The position numbers were made by a program, and so were the translations under genes. This document shows positions 40,862-51,279 of a DNA stretch of 64,000 nt, piece by piece. Under the pieces are notes generated by a model. That model did not search any database. It was not told where the DNA came from and saw only the letters and a program-made list of their open reading frames with translations. The stretch spans positions 744,001 to 808,000 of the forward strand of contig NZ_CP022133.1 of NCBI RefSeq assembly GCF_002211765.1, given 5' to 3'. Within the stretch, counting starts at the first letter, position 1. Every line of letters begins with the position of its first letter. This DNA comes from Idiomarina piscisalsi. GTDB taxonomy: Bacteria > Pseudomonadota > Gammaproteobacteria > Enterobacterales > Alteromonadaceae.

Positions 40862-42526
40862 TTAGCCAATAGGCTTATATTTAATACGGTGTGGCTCCAT
40901 CGCCTGCTCACCGAATTTGTCCTTCATATAAGCTTCGTAATCACTGTAGTTACCTTCGTAGAAGACCACTTCGCCTTCGTCACGGTAATCCAGAATGTGG
41001 GTAGCAATGCGGTCAAGGAACCAACGATCGTGCGAGATAACCATGACAGAGCCCGGGAACTCCAGAATGGCTTCCTCAAGTGCGCGCAAGGTTTCAACGT
41101 CCAAGTCGTTGGTTGGCTCATCGAGCAACAGAACGTTACCGCCGGCTTTTAACAGCTTAGCCAAATGCACCCGGTTACGTTCACCACCCGACAGTTCGCC
41201 AATGCGTTTTTGTTGGTCGGTACCGCGGAAGTTAAAGCGACCGACATAAGCGCGGCCATTCACTTCAAAGTTACCAATTTTCAGGATGTCATTACCGTCT
41301 GTAATTTCCTCAAAGACGGTTTTCTTGTCATCCATGTTGTCGCGGAACTGATCAACACTGGCCAGTTGCACAGTTTCACCCAATTCGATAGAGCCGCTGT
41401 CAGGCTTTTCTTCGCCGCTGATCATACGGAACAAGGTTGATTTACCCGCACCGTTAGGACCAATAATACCGACAATAGCGCCTTTAGGCACACTGAAGCT
41501 TAGATTGTCGATAAGCTGGCGCTTCTCGTAAGCTTTGCTAATACTATTAACTTCAATAACCTTGTCACCCAGGCGAGGACCAGGCGGAATAAACAATTCG
41601 TTGGTTTCGTTACGTTTCTGGTAGTCGCCACTTTGCAGCTCTTCAAAGCGGTTAAGACGCGCTTTGCTTTTCGCCTGGCGACCTTTCGGGTTAGTACGTA
41701 CCCACTCAAGCTCTTGTTTAATCGTCCGCTGGCGAGCTTTCTCGGCACGTTCTTCCTGCTCCAGGCGTTTCTCTTTCTGTTCCAGCCAGGACGAGTAGTT
41801 ACCCTCCCATGGAATACCATAGCCACGGTCAAGTTCAAGGATCCAACCGGCAACGTTATCAAGGAAATAACGGTCGTGGGTAATGGCAACGACGGTCCCT
41901 GTGTAATCGTGCAGGAAACGTTCGAGCCAAGCGACAGATTCCGCATCCAGGTGGTTGGTAGGCTCATCTAACAGCAGCATATCCGGCTTAGATAACAGCA
42001 AGCGACAAATAGCCACACGACGTCGCTCACCACCCGACAAGTTGCCGATTTTGGCATCCCATTCAGGAAGGCGTAAAGCATCTGCTGCGCGCTCCAGAAT
42101 ATTTTCAATGTTGTGACCGTCTTTGGCTTGCAATAATGCTTCCAACTCGCCTTGTTCTTTCGACAGTGCATCGAAATCAGCATTCTCATCAGCGTAGGCC
42201 GCGTAAATTTCATCGAGGCGAGCCAGCGCTTCTTTGACGTCTGTAACAGCCTCTTCAACCGTTTCTTTTACCGTTTTGCTTTCATCGAGCTCAGGCTCCT
42301 GCGGCAGGTAACCAATTTGAGTCCCTGATAATGCGCGAGCTTCGCCTTCGTACTCTGTATCAACACCCGCCATGATGCGGAGCAGGGTCGATTTACCGGC
42401 ACCGTTGACACCCAAAACGCCAATTTTGGCCCCCGGAAAAAACGACAGAGAAATATCTTTTAAGATGGTTTTCTTAGGTGGCACAACTTTGCTCACCTGA
42501 GACATTGAATAGATATATTGCGCCAT
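40862..42526 (-). CDS. ettA: Energy-dependent translational throttle protein EttA
   Basis: EttA is an ABC-F ATPase that binds the ribosomal E-site and gates entry into elongation according to the ATP/ADP ratio. The 554-residue protein (E. coli 555) has two ABC modules with Walker A at residues 39-47 and near 355, both signatures L-S-G-G-E-R, and the P-site tRNA interaction linker at about 240-320 with many Arg/Glu. It is convergent with the importer ATPase, with 6 bases between the stops. Confidence 0.97.
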   Translation of the reverse strand: MAQYIYSMSQVSKVVPPKKTILKDISLSFFPGAKIGVLGVNGAGKSTLLRIMAGVDTEYEGEARALSGTQIGYLPQEPELDESKTVKETVEEAVTDVKEALARLDEIYAAYADENADFDALSKEQGELEALLQAKDGHNIENILERAADALRLPEWDAKIGNLSGGERRRVAICRLLLSKPDMLLLDEPTNHLDAESVAWLERFLHDYTGTVVAITHDRYFLDNVAGWILELDRGYGIPWEGNYSSWLEQKEKRLEQEERAEKARQRTIKQELEWVRTNPKGRQAKSKARLNRFEELQSGDYQKRNETNELFIPPGPRLGDKVIEVNSISKAYEKRQLIDNLSFSVPKGAIVGIIGPNGAGKSTLFRMISGEEKPDSGSIELGETVQLASVDQFRDNMDDKKTVFEEITDGNDILKIGNFEVNGRAYVGRFNFRGTDQQKRIGELSGGERNRVHLAKLLKAGGNVLLLDEPTNDLDVETLRALEEAILEFPGSVMVISHDRWFLDRIATHILDYRDEGEVVFYEGNYSDYEAYMKDKFGEQAMEPHRIKYKPIG

Positions 42527-42685
42527 AGCGACGTAAAATCCTTCCTATCGACAAAAAAGTTACTGCATAGTTTACTGTTATTTACGAACATCCCCAAACT
42601 TTGTTGTGCTGAACTAGGCACTCATTTGTGTTTTAAGGTAAAATACCCCACAAATTAAGACCATTTAATGATTTGGAGAGCTGTA

Positions 42686-43942
42686 ATGCTGAAATCTGAG
42701 ATGAACATTGCCGACTTTGATGCGGACTTATGGCAAGCAATGCAAGGCGAAGTTGAGCGTCAGGAACAACATATTGAACTGATTGCATCAGAAAACTACA
42801 CGAGTCCGCGAGTCATGCAGGCGCAAGGTTCTCAGTTAACCAACAAGTACGCAGAAGGCTATCCACATAAGCGCTATTATGGCGGTTGTGAGTTTGTCGA
42901 TAAAGTCGAAGACTTAGCCATTGAGCGCGCCAAAGAGTTATTCGGTGCAAAATACGCAAACGTACAGCCACATTCTGGTTCGCAAGCAAATACAGCGGCA
43001 TTTATGGCGCTGATGGAAGCCGGGGACACGTTCCTCGGTATGAGCCTGGCTCACGGTGGTCACTTAACTCACGGTTCTGGAGTTAACTTCTCAGGAAAGC
43101 TTTATAACGCCGTTTCGTATGGCCTGGACGAGTCCACTGGTGAAATTGACTATGCCGAAGTTGAAAAGCTGGCGCTGGAACACAAGCCGAAAGTGATTGT
43201 TGCCGGCTTCTCAGCCTATTCTGGTATCGTTGACTGGAAAAAATTCCGTGAAATTGCGGATAAAGTTGACGCCTACTTAATGGTCGATATGGCGCACGTA
43301 GCGGGCTTGATTGCCGCGGGGGAATACCCGAACCCAGTACCTTACGCGCACGTTGTTACGACGACCACGCATAAAACCCTGGCGGGCCCACGTGGTGGTT
43401 TGATTATTTCCGGTAGTGATGATGAAAAGCTACACAAGAAACTGAACAGCGCCGTATTCCCGGGTAACCAAGGTGGCCCACTCTGCCATGTTATTGCTGG
43501 TAAAGCGGTTGCATTCCAGGAAGCTTTGCAGCCGGAATTTAAAGAATATCAAAAGCAGGTATTAGTGAACGCCAACGCCATGGTAAAAACCATGCAGGCG
43601 CGCGGATATAAAATCGTATCAAATGGCACTCAGAACCACCTGTTCCTGGTTGACCTAATTGACAAAGACATTACCGGTAAAGACGCAGATGCGGCTTTAG
43701 GTGATGCATTTATTACGGTTAATAAGAATGCGGTTCCGAATGACCCACGTTCACCTTTTGTGACTTCTGGCTTGCGTTTAGGTACACCGGCAATTACTCG
43801 CCGTGGATTTAAAGAAGCGGAAGCTGAACAAGTTGCTAACTGGATTTGTGACGTTCTGGATGATATCTCGAACGAGAGCAAAATCAGCGAAGTTCGCGAA
43901 CAAGTAAAAGCGTTATGCGCTAATTTTCCAGTATACGGATAA
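42686..43942 (+). CDS. glyA: Serine hydroxymethyltransferase
   Basis: GlyA interconverts serine and glycine while charging tetrahydrofolate with a one-carbon unit. The ATG at 42686 follows GGAGAG with 7-base spacing and gives 418 residues (E. coli 417). The pyridoxal-phosphate lysine is K230 in [12 protein letters not shown]. It is followed by nrdR, ribD and ribBA, a gene order common in this class. The 159-base gap to ettA holds a TAAAAT box at 42639 without a clear -35. Confidence 0.97.
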   Translation: MLKSEMNIADFDADLWQAMQGEVERQEQHIELIASENYTSPRVMQAQGSQLTNKYAEGYPHKRYYGGCEFVDKVEDLAIERAKELFGAKYANVQPHSGSQANTAAFMALMEAGDTFLGMSLAHGGHLTHGSGVNFSGKLYNAVSYGLDESTGEIDYAEVEKLALEHKPKVIVAGFSAYSGIVDWKKFREIADKVDAYLMVDMAHVAGLIAAGEYPNPVPYAHVVTTTTHKTLAGPRGGLIISGSDDEKLHKKLNSAVFPGNQGGPLCHVIAGKAVAFQEALQPEFKEYQKQVLVNANAMVKTMQARGYKIVSNGTQNHLFLVDLIDKDITGKDADAALGDAFITVNKNAVPNDPRSPFVTSGLRLGTPAITRRGFKEAEAEQVANWICDVLDDISNESKISEVREQVKALCANFPVYG

Positions 43943-43993
43943 TTACGCACTATCGTTACTCGAGTCGTAAAGCGCACTTAAAGGAGTCAGGCA

Positions 43994-44443
43994 ATGCATT
44001 GTCCATTTTGTGGCACACAAGACACCAAGGTTATTGATTCGCGATTAGTTGCGGATGGCGCCTCGGTACGTCGCCGGCGTGAGTGTAATCATTGCAAGGA
44101 GCGTTTTACGACGTTTGAAACGGCTGAACTCATCATGCCTCGGGTTATTAAAACCGATGGCTCGAGAGAACCGTTCAATGAAGATAAGCTACGTAACGGG
44201 TTGTTAAGAGCACTTGAAAAGCGGCCAGTTAGTCTGGAGCTTATGGAACAGGCTATTAATAAAATTAAATCGAGTATCCGTGCGACGGGTGAGCGTGAAA
44301 TAACCAGTAATTTTATTGGCGGATTGGTTATGGAAAACCTGAAACAAATCGACAAAGTGGCCTATGTAAGGTTTGCTTCCGTTTATCGCTCGTTCGAAGA
44401 TATTCGAGAGTTTGGCGAAGAAATCGCTCGTCTGAATGATTAA
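43994..44443 (+). CDS. nrdR: Transcriptional repressor NrdR
   Basis: NrdR senses ATP/dATP and represses ribonucleotide reductase genes. The 149-residue protein has the zinc ribbon C-P-F-C (residues 3-6) and C-N-H-C (about 31-34), then an ATP-cone domain starting near residue 49 ([13 protein letters not shown]). An AGGAG site precedes the ATG. It overlaps ribD by 8 bases. Confidence 0.97.
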   Translation: MHCPFCGTQDTKVIDSRLVADGASVRRRRECNHCKERFTTFETAELIMPRVIKTDGSREPFNEDKLRNGLLRALEKRPVSLELMEQAINKIKSSIRATGEREITSNFIGGLVMENLKQIDKVAYVRFASVYRSFEDIREFGEEIARLND

Positions 44444-45572
44444 ACTGTCGCAGCTAAAAGTTGATCACGAAATGATGCATCGTGCCATTGAGTTGGCTCG
44501 GCGCGGTATTATGACAACGCGTCCTAACCCTGCTGTCGGTTGTGTGATAACCAAAGACAATAAAGTCATTGGTGAAGGCTGGCATCAGCGAGCCGGCGAA
44601 CCGCACGCGGAAATTCATGCATTAAAGCAGGCCGGTGCTGACGCAAAAGGTGCAACGGCTTATGTGACTTTAGAGCCGTGCAGCCACATGGGACGCACGC
44701 CGCCCTGTGCGGACGCTTTAATTGAAGCGGGCATTGCGCGTGTTGTGGTCGCTATGCATGATCCGAACCCTCGGGTGAGTGGTAATGGCATTAAGCGTTT
44801 GCACGAAGCGGATATTGACGTGTTGGTTGGCGTGTTGGAAAAATCCGCGGAACAGCTGAACCCAGGGTTCTTGTCCAGAATGCGAGAAAACCGCCCTTTC
44901 ATTACTGTCAAAATGGCCTCGTCGCTGGATGGAAAAACGGCGTTATCGGATGGCCGCAGCCAATGGATAACAGGTTCCCATGCGCGTGCCGATGTTCAGT
45001 ATTGGCGAGCTCAGTCCGACGCGATCCTTACTGGTGCTGATACCATTTTAAAAGACGATCCCATGCTGACGGTTCGGCAGAGCCAGTGGCCAGCGACAAG
45101 GTCTTTACCTGAACCGTTAAAACAGCCGATACGTATTGTTATCGACAGCCAAAACCGAGTGACTGATGATGCTAAAATCTTTGAATCATCCGCACCGGTA
45201 TGGTTAGTTAGATGCGAGCCGGGAAAACCGATCCGCCATGCCCATTGCCACGAGGTTATAATTGATAAAGCAGCCAGCGGAAAAGTTGAGCTGAGCGCTT
45301 TGATGACTGAGCTGGCTAAACGGGAAGTGAATCAAGTTTGGACTGAATGTGGTGCCTCTTTAGCAGCAGCACTTATAGAGGCGGGTTATTGTGACCGGCT
45401 AATAATGTATAGCTCAGGTCAGCTACTGGGCAACGCGGCGCGTTCACTCTTTGATATTGACGAACCGAATACTTTAGACAAAGCGATACGCTTTAAAATA
45501 ACTGACAGGCGTCAGGTTGGTGATGACCAACGAGTTATCGCAGTACCCCAATTTATGACAGGAAAAGGTTAA
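44436..45572 (+). CDS. ribD: Bifunctional riboflavin deaminase/reductase RibD
   Basis: RibD carries out the second and third steps of riboflavin synthesis from GTP. The N-terminal deaminase has H57-A-E and the zinc cysteines C82 and C91 ([11 protein letters not shown]). The C-terminal reductase begins near residue 150 ([13 protein letters not shown]). The 378 residues match the family length. It starts inside the nrdR end. The ribE gene that usually follows it in relatives is absent; ribBA follows after 5 bases. Confidence 0.95.
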   Translation: MIKLSQLKVDHEMMHRAIELARRGIMTTRPNPAVGCVITKDNKVIGEGWHQRAGEPHAEIHALKQAGADAKGATAYVTLEPCSHMGRTPPCADALIEAGIARVVVAMHDPNPRVSGNGIKRLHEADIDVLVGVLEKSAEQLNPGFLSRMRENRPFITVKMASSLDGKTALSDGRSQWITGSHARADVQYWRAQSDAILTGADTILKDDPMLTVRQSQWPATRSLPEPLKQPIRIVIDSQNRVTDDAKIFESSAPVWLVRCEPGKPIRHAHCHEVIIDKAASGKVELSALMTELAKREVNQVWTECGASLAAALIEAGYCDRLIMYSSGQLLGNAARSLFDIDEPNTLDKAIRFKITDRRQVGDDQRVIAVPQFMTGKG

Positions 45573-45577
45573 GCGTT

Positions 45578-46693
45578 ATGTCATTGCATAGCACAGAAGA
45601 GATTATAGAAGACATCCGTCAGGGAAAAATGGTTATCCTGATGGATGATGAAGATCGCGAAAATGAGGGTGACCTTATTATTGCTGCGGAATGCGCGACG
45701 CCAGAAGCGATTAACTTTATGGCGCGTTATGGCCGAGGACTTATCTGCTTAACCTTAACTGAAGAGCGTTGCCAGCAACTGAATTTACCGCTGATGGTGG
45801 ACAAAAATAACGCGCCTTATGCAACAAACTTTACCGTTTCTATTGAAGCGGCAGAGGGCGTTACAACAGGAATTTCGGCAGCCGACCGCGCGAAAACAGT
45901 GTTGGATGCGGTGAAAAAAGATGCTAAGCCTGAAGATTTAGTCATGCCGGGACACATTTTTCCATTGAAAGCAAAATCGGGCGGTGTACTTAACCGCGCA
46001 GGTCATACCGAAGCGGGCTGCGACTTAGCGCGCTTAGCAGGGTTCGAACCTGCTTCTGTTATTGTAGAAGTGCTGAATGAAGACGGTACTATGGCACGCC
46101 GCCCAGATCTTGAGGCCTTCGCAAAACAGCATGATATTAAAGTTGGGACTATTGCCGATTTAATCGAATACCGCTCAACGCAGGAGAGAACGATTGAGCG
46201 AGTGGCCGAATGCTCCTTGCCAACCGCGTTTGGCGAATTTCACTTAGTGACGTATCAGGACACTATTGATAAACAGGTTCATCAGGCGCTTGTGCACGGT
46301 GACCTATCAGAAGATAAAGTGACCAACGTACGCGTGCACTTACAGGACACTTTCCATGACACTTTCCTGACGGATCGAGCTGCAAAACGCAGTTGGCCAA
46401 TTCAGAAAGCAATGTCTTACATTGCCGAGAATGACGGTGTATTAGTGATTATTGGCCGCCAGCAAACGCCAGAAGATATTATTGCGCAGGTAAAAGAGTT
46501 TGAAGCACAAGACCATGGTGAGCATAAACCAACGGCGTCGGCTTCAAATGCGTCACGTAATGTGGGCTTAGGCTCGCAAATATTGGCGGATTTAAACATT
46601 CATAAAATGCGCTTGATGAGTTCGCCGAAGCGTTACTCAGCGTTATCCGGCTTTGGTTTAGAAGTGGTCGACTTTATTGAGGATAGATACTGA
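45578..46693 (+). CDS. ribBA: 3,4-dihydroxy-2-butanone 4-phosphate synthase with degenerate RibA-like domain
   Basis: The N-terminal RibB domain (about residues 1-200) makes dihydroxybutanone phosphate from ribulose 5-phosphate and keeps [10 protein letters not shown] and G-H-T-E-A. The C-terminal part (about 205-371) aligns with GTP cyclohydrolase II, but the zinc-cysteine segment of RibA (C-L-T-G-D...C-D-C) is replaced by L-Q-D-T-F-H-D-T-F, so it is probably not a cyclohydrolase. A separate ribA elsewhere is then expected. 371 residues. Its terminator lies inside the convergent panE-like gene. Confidence 0.93.
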   Translation: MSLHSTEEIIEDIRQGKMVILMDDEDRENEGDLIIAAECATPEAINFMARYGRGLICLTLTEERCQQLNLPLMVDKNNAPYATNFTVSIEAAEGVTTGISAADRAKTVLDAVKKDAKPEDLVMPGHIFPLKAKSGGVLNRAGHTEAGCDLARLAGFEPASVIVEVLNEDGTMARRPDLEAFAKQHDIKVGTIADLIEYRSTQERTIERVAECSLPTAFGEFHLVTYQDTIDKQVHQALVHGDLSEDKVTNVRVHLQDTFHDTFLTDRAAKRSWPIQKAMSYIAENDGVLVIIGRQQTPEDIIAQVKEFEAQDHGEHKPTASASNASRNVGLGSQILADLNIHKMRLMSSPKRYSALSGFGLEVVDFIEDRY

Positions 46694-47579
46694 TAAAGTC
46701 GCTCATTAGTTTTTCGTGAGCCGGCACTTTTAAGCCGGCTTTTTTCGCTCTTTTGATAATATAACCCGTCAGGTAGTCAATTTCTGTACGGCGATTATGA
46801 CGTATATCTTGTCTCATTGAAGACTCGTTGTTTCGGGTTTCGCCAGCGACTCTTAGTATTTCCTCGTAAACACTCTTGGCATCTAAATTGACCTGTTCGA
46901 CGCGAGCAACGCAGACCGCTTCGTCGACCAACGATTGAATAACTTCCTGCCACTCAGCTTTAAGCAGTTCGCCATTGTTACACTGATGAATGGCGGTTAA
47001 TGGGTTTATTACGCAATTAATTAAAAGCTTTGACCAACGGCGGGTTTGAATATCGCTTTCAAAAAGAATGGGCTTAAAACTCTTTGCTAAAATTGCCTCG
47101 AAGTCTGCTTTATTTTCTTTCTGCTGCAGCCAGCTTCGACCTTTTCCTCGGTGCTCAATGACAATATGTGTTGGCTCTTGAGTAAGCTTCACCGCACCAT
47201 GGGTGGTCACTAGGTGATAAATATTCAATGAGGTTAGTGAGTTAGGCAACTCAAGCATACCATTGTGACTCAGAATTATTGGCATGTCTTTGTCAAAGCC
47301 GGGAATTGCAGTGATACTTTCCAAAGCATTTACGACATCAAAGGCTTTTACTGCAACAATAAACACCGCGTCTTTGGCCAACTGACATTTCTGTGTCGGT
47401 AGAAAAGGTAATGTATAAGTGCTGTTTATTGTGCCTTCTTTTAAAGTTAATTGACCGTGCTTAGATTCTTTTTTGCGAGTTAAAGCCGAGCATTGCTGCT
47501 TAGCTTCAAGCAAATGGGAGGCGATGAGCCCGCTAATGGCACCAGGACCTAACACGTACCAATGATAGTCAGCTTGCAT
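46674..47579 (-). CDS. Ketopantoate reductase family protein (PanE-like)
   Basis: The family reduces 2-dehydropantoate to pantoate with NADPH in coenzyme A synthesis. The protein has an N-terminal dinucleotide-binding loop (V-L-G-P-G-A-I-S-G) and the C-terminal ApbA/PanE helical domain, with [10 protein letters not shown] and D-Y-L-T-G-Y-I-I. The ATG at 47579 follows GAGGAA and gives 301 residues; an upstream TTG at 47594 is less likely. It overlaps the ampG end by 11 bases and runs 20 bases into the convergent ribBA. Confidence 0.85.
   Translation of the reverse strand: MQADYHWYVLGPGAISGLIASHLLEAKQQCSALTRKKESKHGQLTLKEGTINSTYTLPFLPTQKCQLAKDAVFIVAVKAFDVVNALESITAIPGFDKDMPIILSHNGMLELPNSLTSLNIYHLVTTHGAVKLTQEPTHIVIEHRGKGRSWLQQKENKADFEAILAKSFKPILFESDIQTRRWSKLLINCVINPLTAIHQCNNGELLKAEWQEVIQSLVDEAVCVARVEQVNLDAKSVYEEILRVAGETRNNESSMRQDIRHNRRTEIDYLTGYIIKRAKKAGLKVPAHEKLMSDFISIYPQ
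46719..46745 (+). terminator. Rho-independent terminator of the glyA-ribBA group, inside a convergent gene
   Basis: AGCCGGC (46719-46725) pairs with GCCGGCT (46734-46740), followed by T at 46740-46745. It starts 26 bases after the ribBA stop. The same bases encode K-K-A-G-L-K-V-P-A on the minus strand, near the C-terminus of the panE-like gene. Confidence 0.85.
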
Positions 47580-48909
47580 CTCTTGCTTCCTCAAGCTTTT
47601 TCAGCGGCTTACGAATAAACCAAAGGAAACAAAGGCTGGGAATGACCATTATCGCCGTTAAAACGAAAAATAGCGCCCAGTTGCCGTTCATCGCATCGAC
47701 TAACACACCGCTGTACGACGCCAACACAGTTTTTCCCAGAGTCCCTAGTGACGCCATGAGTGCATACTGTGTTGCCGTGAATGTTCGGTTGCAAAGCAAG
47801 CTAATGAACGCAACAAAAGCCACAGTGGACCAGGCACTGGTAAAACCATCAATAAGAACGGCACTTAAGAACAAATTGGTGTTGGGACCGACTAATGCAA
47901 TCCAGGAGAACATAAGATTTGAAGCGGACATGGCTAAACCACCAATAATCAGCCCTTTCACAATGCCAAGTCTTAGGTTAACAACGCTGCCTAACACTGC
48001 AAAAACAATAGTCACCCACCAGGTGACAAGTTTGGAATAGGTGCCAATTTCTGTGTTGGTAAAGCCAATTTCTTTATAAAACACAATAGACATGCGGCCT
48101 AAAAAGGCTTCACCAATTTTGAACAAGAAAATAAATGCCAAAAGTGACAACGCGAGTTTTATGCCGTTTCGTGTGAAAAACTCAGCAATGGGTGAAACAA
48201 CGGTGTGCTTTATGCGCTCTTTGAAAAAGCTAAACCAATTCGATATAGGCTCAGCTGTCTCTGAAACGGCGGTATAAGTCGTGCGGCGAACAAGCAGTAC
48301 AATAACGGCCAGAAACAGCATGACACAACCAAGACCGAAATAGGCGTGTTGCCAGTTCCAGTTAACGCCGTCGACGATAAAAAAGGGCAGTGCGCCTAAG
48401 CCGCTATAACCTGTCCACCAACCTGCCGTCGCCATGGCAGCTCCCGCACTTTGTAAACGACCTTCGCTCTCAGAGAATGATTCGATACGGTAAGCATCAA
48501 TAGCAATGTCTTGCGTGGCTGAGCTTATGGCGATGGCTAATGCGGTTAAACCTGCGATGTGTAGATTGTCAGTGATATTTAGGCTAGCAAGCGCAAAGCA
48601 ACCAGTAGCAATCAATAGCTGGCACAAAAATATCCAACTTCGACGTTGCCCCAACCACCTTGTTAGTAAGGGGAGTCTCACATTATCGATAAGTGGTGAC
48701 CACAGAAAGTTAATCGAGTAAGCCCCAAAAACGGCGCCGAAATAACCGATAACAGAGCGAGTCAGTCCTTCCTCCTGAAGCCAGGCGGAAAGCGCTGAGC
48801 CAATCATCACCCAGGGAAACCCGCTGGCGATGCCGAGCACGAAAATAACCCAGACGCGCGACTGTTTATAAACATCCATGTCTTGCCAGAAGGGGATATG
48901 CTTTTCCAT
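47569..48909 (-). CDS. ampG: Muropeptide permease AmpG
   Basis: AmpG imports anhydro-muropeptides for peptidoglycan recycling and, where AmpR/AmpC exist, for beta-lactamase induction. The 446-residue MFS protein has about 12 membrane segments and the AmpG-type blocks G-I-A-S-G-F-P-W-V near the N-terminus, F-L-W-S-P-L-I-D and A-T-Q-D-I-A-I-D-A. It is coupled to ppiA by TAATG, and yajG lies one gene further up, as in E. coli where yajG and ampG are neighbours. Confidence 0.92.
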   Translation of the reverse strand: MEKHIPFWQDMDVYKQSRVWVIFVLGIASGFPWVMIGSALSAWLQEEGLTRSVIGYFGAVFGAYSINFLWSPLIDNVRLPLLTRWLGQRRSWIFLCQLLIATGCFALASLNITDNLHIAGLTALAIAISSATQDIAIDAYRIESFSESEGRLQSAGAAMATAGWWTGYSGLGALPFFIVDGVNWNWQHAYFGLGCVMLFLAVIVLLVRRTTYTAVSETAEPISNWFSFFKERIKHTVVSPIAEFFTRNGIKLALSLLAFIFLFKIGEAFLGRMSIVFYKEIGFTNTEIGTYSKLVTWWVTIVFAVLGSVVNLRLGIVKGLIIGGLAMSASNLMFSWIALVGPNTNLFLSAVLIDGFTSAWSTVAFVAFISLLCNRTFTATQYALMASLGTLGKTVLASYSGVLVDAMNGNWALFFVLTAIMVIPSLCFLWFIRKPLKKLEEARDAS

Positions 48910-49499
48910 TAATTTTGAGGAACTATTTCAATTCGCTTTAAAACCGGCGGATTTTCAGGGACATCTCGCCAACCAGTTGCATCATCAAAGGGTTTTGACT
49001 CGAGCTTTGCCATTTTTTCCAGCACATCTAAGCCACCCACAATACGTCCAAAAACGGTATACCCCCAGTCGCCTTTGTCGGGATTTAAAGATGTATTGTC
49101 GTTGAGATTAAAGAAAAACTGACGAGTTGCTGTATGTGGACCTCGCTCTCGGGCCATTGCAATAGTACCGTATTCATTGAGCAGACCATTGCCTGACTCA
49201 TTGACAACCTGTTCAAAAGTGGGTTTTCCCTGAAAGTCTTTATCATAGCCGCCGCCTTGAATGACAAAGTCAGGCACTAACCGATGAAAAATCGTGTCGT
49301 TGTACTGTGCCTTTTTGACATAACGAAAAAAGTTCTTGATAGTTAACGGCGCCGCTTCGCGATTCAATTCAACAGTGATATCTCCCATAGAAGTGATCAT
49401 TCTCACTCTGGGAAATGGGTTGTCAGGTTGTATTTCGGCACAGGCGGGTGCAACAAAAGAAGCGGCCAGAAAACTGGCGAGTAAAATCCAAAACTTCAT
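48909..49499 (-). CDS. ppiA: Periplasmic peptidyl-prolyl cis-trans isomerase (cyclophilin type)
   Basis: This 196-residue protein has a signal peptide (about residues 1-21, A-C-A cleavage) and one cyclophilin domain, with F-H-R-L-V-P-D-F-V-I-Q-G-G-G and Q-F-F-F-N-L. It would catalyse proline isomerisation during periplasmic folding. The W-D-Y-type loop (K-G-D-W-G-Y-T-V-F-G-R) is typical of bacterial PpiA. Its start and stop both overlap neighbours by one base (TAATG), so yajG-ppiA-ampG is one translational unit. Confidence 0.93.
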   Translation of the reverse strand: MKFWILLASFLAASFVAPACAEIQPDNPFPRVRMITSMGDITVELNREAAPLTIKNFFRYVKKAQYNDTIFHRLVPDFVIQGGGYDKDFQGKPTFEQVVNESGNGLLNEYGTIAMARERGPHTATRQFFFNLNDNTSLNPDKGDWGYTVFGRIVGGLDVLEKMAKLESKPFDDATGWRDVPENPPVLKRIEIVPQN

Positions 49500-50053
49500 T
49501 AGTAAACCTCTCTCTCACTCAATCGGAGTTTAGGGTCGTTGGCAATATCGTTCAATACGTTATTTAAGAGATCACGGAACTGACGCTCAATAGTTGCCTG
49601 AGCAGGCTTCAGCGCGCCACTCGATTGTGCTTTGCCGGTATAAAAGTTGCTATAACGGCGGTTATCTCTAACGGCTTCCACTCGTATGCGGACATGATGT
49701 TCTAACTCGTATTTGAAAGCACTGACCTTTGCATCAATTAACGCTTTTTCTATCGACACATACCATTTTAAACCTTGTCCTTTTGGTGCATTTGCGGTTA
49801 AAGGCTTGAGCGACTCTTTAACGATGTCGGTCAACGGTTGCTGAGTTGGGGCAAATGTCGCTTTATCATCACCTTTTTTGTGTCGGTATAAATAGGAGTG
49901 AGTTCGCGTATCAATAACGTCCAGCTCGTTTACTTTTATTGAAAAAGTATCGTTTACCGGGGTTGTGCTAATAATAAGTGGATCCGGCTGGCTGGAACAG
50001 GCAGCTAAAATCGGAGCCAAAATAAGTACCAGAATTAAACGAAGCATAAGCAT
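49499..50053 (-). CDS. yajG: YajG-family lipoprotein
   Basis: The 184-residue protein has a lipoprotein signal peptide with lipobox L-A-A-C19, so it is acylated and placed in an envelope membrane. The rest is one small domain like E. coli YajG, of unknown function. The context (next to ampG) supports the name. It is divergent from the KAS III gene over a 123-base gap. Confidence 0.85.
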   Translation of the reverse strand: MLMLRLILVLILAPILAACSSQPDPLIISTTPVNDTFSIKVNELDVIDTRTHSYLYRHKKGDDKATFAPTQQPLTDIVKESLKPLTANAPKGQGLKWYVSIEKALIDAKVSAFKYELEHHVRIRVEAVRDNRRYSNFYTGKAQSSGALKPAQATIERQFRDLLNNVLNDIANDPKLRLSEREVY

Positions 50054-50176
50054 TATCCTTTTTCCTCAGATACATTCACCTGACAAATATTCGTGCTATG
50101 ATACGAGCAATGACTGCTGTCTTGACGTAGCTTAGCACGCAGATAGCATTGACTGACAGAAGTAAAAGGTTTTGCC

Positions 50177-51265
50177 GTGACAAAATATGCAGAAATCACG
50201 GGTTGGGGAAAATGCCTTCCGCCGGCCGTTATGACAAACGATGATCTTGCCACTTTCCTGGAAACCTCCGATGAATGGATTGTTTCGAGGACCGGTATTT
50301 CAGAAAGGCGAGTTAGCCACGTGGGTACGTCGGAGCTGGCTACAGTGGCTGCACGCAACGCATTGGCTGCGGCTGATTTAGACCCTAATGAAATCGACTT
50401 GATCATTGTCGGAACGTGTACCGCAGACGAAATTATTCCGAATGTCGCTTCGGCGGTTCAGCAACGTCTTGGCGCAAAAAATGCGGCGGCGTTTGATTTG
50501 AACGCCGCATGCAGCAGCTTTTTATATGCCATGCATTTCGCGACTCAATCGATAAGAACGGGGGCGCACAGCAAAGTATTGTTGATAGGTGCAGAGTGCC
50601 TCACGCGTATTTTAGACTGGACAAAGCGTGAAAGCGCCGTGCTGTTTGGAGATGGAGCTGGTGCGATGGTGTTGGAAGCGTCAGACAATGAAGTTGGGTT
50701 GTTGGCAAGTCACGTTAGTTGTGACGCCGATGCGCGTGATGTGTTGAGTCTTGATTTTGGTCTCAATTTTGATCGATTCAACTTTGACGGCATTATGCAA
50801 TTTGACTTTGTGGGTCAGGAAATTTTCAAACGAGCGGTTAAAGGTATGAGTGCCGCTGTTGAGAATGTTTTTGAACAAACCGGAATGACAACGGAAGACA
50901 TCGATGCCCTTATACCGCATCAGGCAAACAAGCGGCTAATCGACTTCCTGGGCAAGATGTGTAAAGTGCCGAGTGAGAAAACGGTTATCAATATTCAAAA
51001 GTATGGCAACACCTCTTCCGCAACGCTTCCTATTGCGTTTGCGGAAGCGGCAGATAACGGCATTATCAAGCCCGGCGATAGCATTATGTCGGCGGTGTTT
51101 GGTGGTGGATTAACGTGCGGGGCTGGCCTTATTAAATGGGGGGAGCGCGTTACTCCTAAAAAGCCAAACCAAATGGAACTGCCAGCGGGCGATAAGACAG
51201 CGTTGGATATTATAGTACCAATGCATGAAGCAACCGCTAAGGCTTGGAAAAAGCGCCAACAATAA
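50177..51265 (+). CDS. 3-oxoacyl-ACP synthase III (KAS III) family enzyme
   Basis: KAS III enzymes condense an acyl-CoA with malonyl-ACP. The 362-residue protein has the full catalytic triad: C112 (N-A-A-C-S-S), H248 (P-H-Q-A-N) and N278 (Y-G-N-T-S-S). It starts with GTG after AAGG. It is about 45 residues longer than E. coli FabH, with a hydrophilic C-terminal extension, and it lies outside the usual plsX-fabH-fabD group, so it may be a second KAS III with another substrate. The next gene is an enoyl-CoA hydratase. Confidence 0.88.
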   Translation: MTKYAEITGWGKCLPPAVMTNDDLATFLETSDEWIVSRTGISERRVSHVGTSELATVAARNALAAADLDPNEIDLIIVGTCTADEIIPNVASAVQQRLGAKNAAAFDLNAACSSFLYAMHFATQSIRTGAHSKVLLIGAECLTRILDWTKRESAVLFGDGAGAMVLEASDNEVGLLASHVSCDADARDVLSLDFGLNFDRFNFDGIMQFDFVGQEIFKRAVKGMSAAVENVFEQTGMTTEDIDALIPHQANKRLIDFLGKMCKVPSEKTVINIQKYGNTSSATLPIAFAEAADNGIIKPGDSIMSAVFGGGLTCGAGLIKWGERVTPKKPNQMELPAGDKTALDIIVPMHEATAKAWKKRQQ

Positions 51266-51279
51266 AGAGAGTAGGGCCA

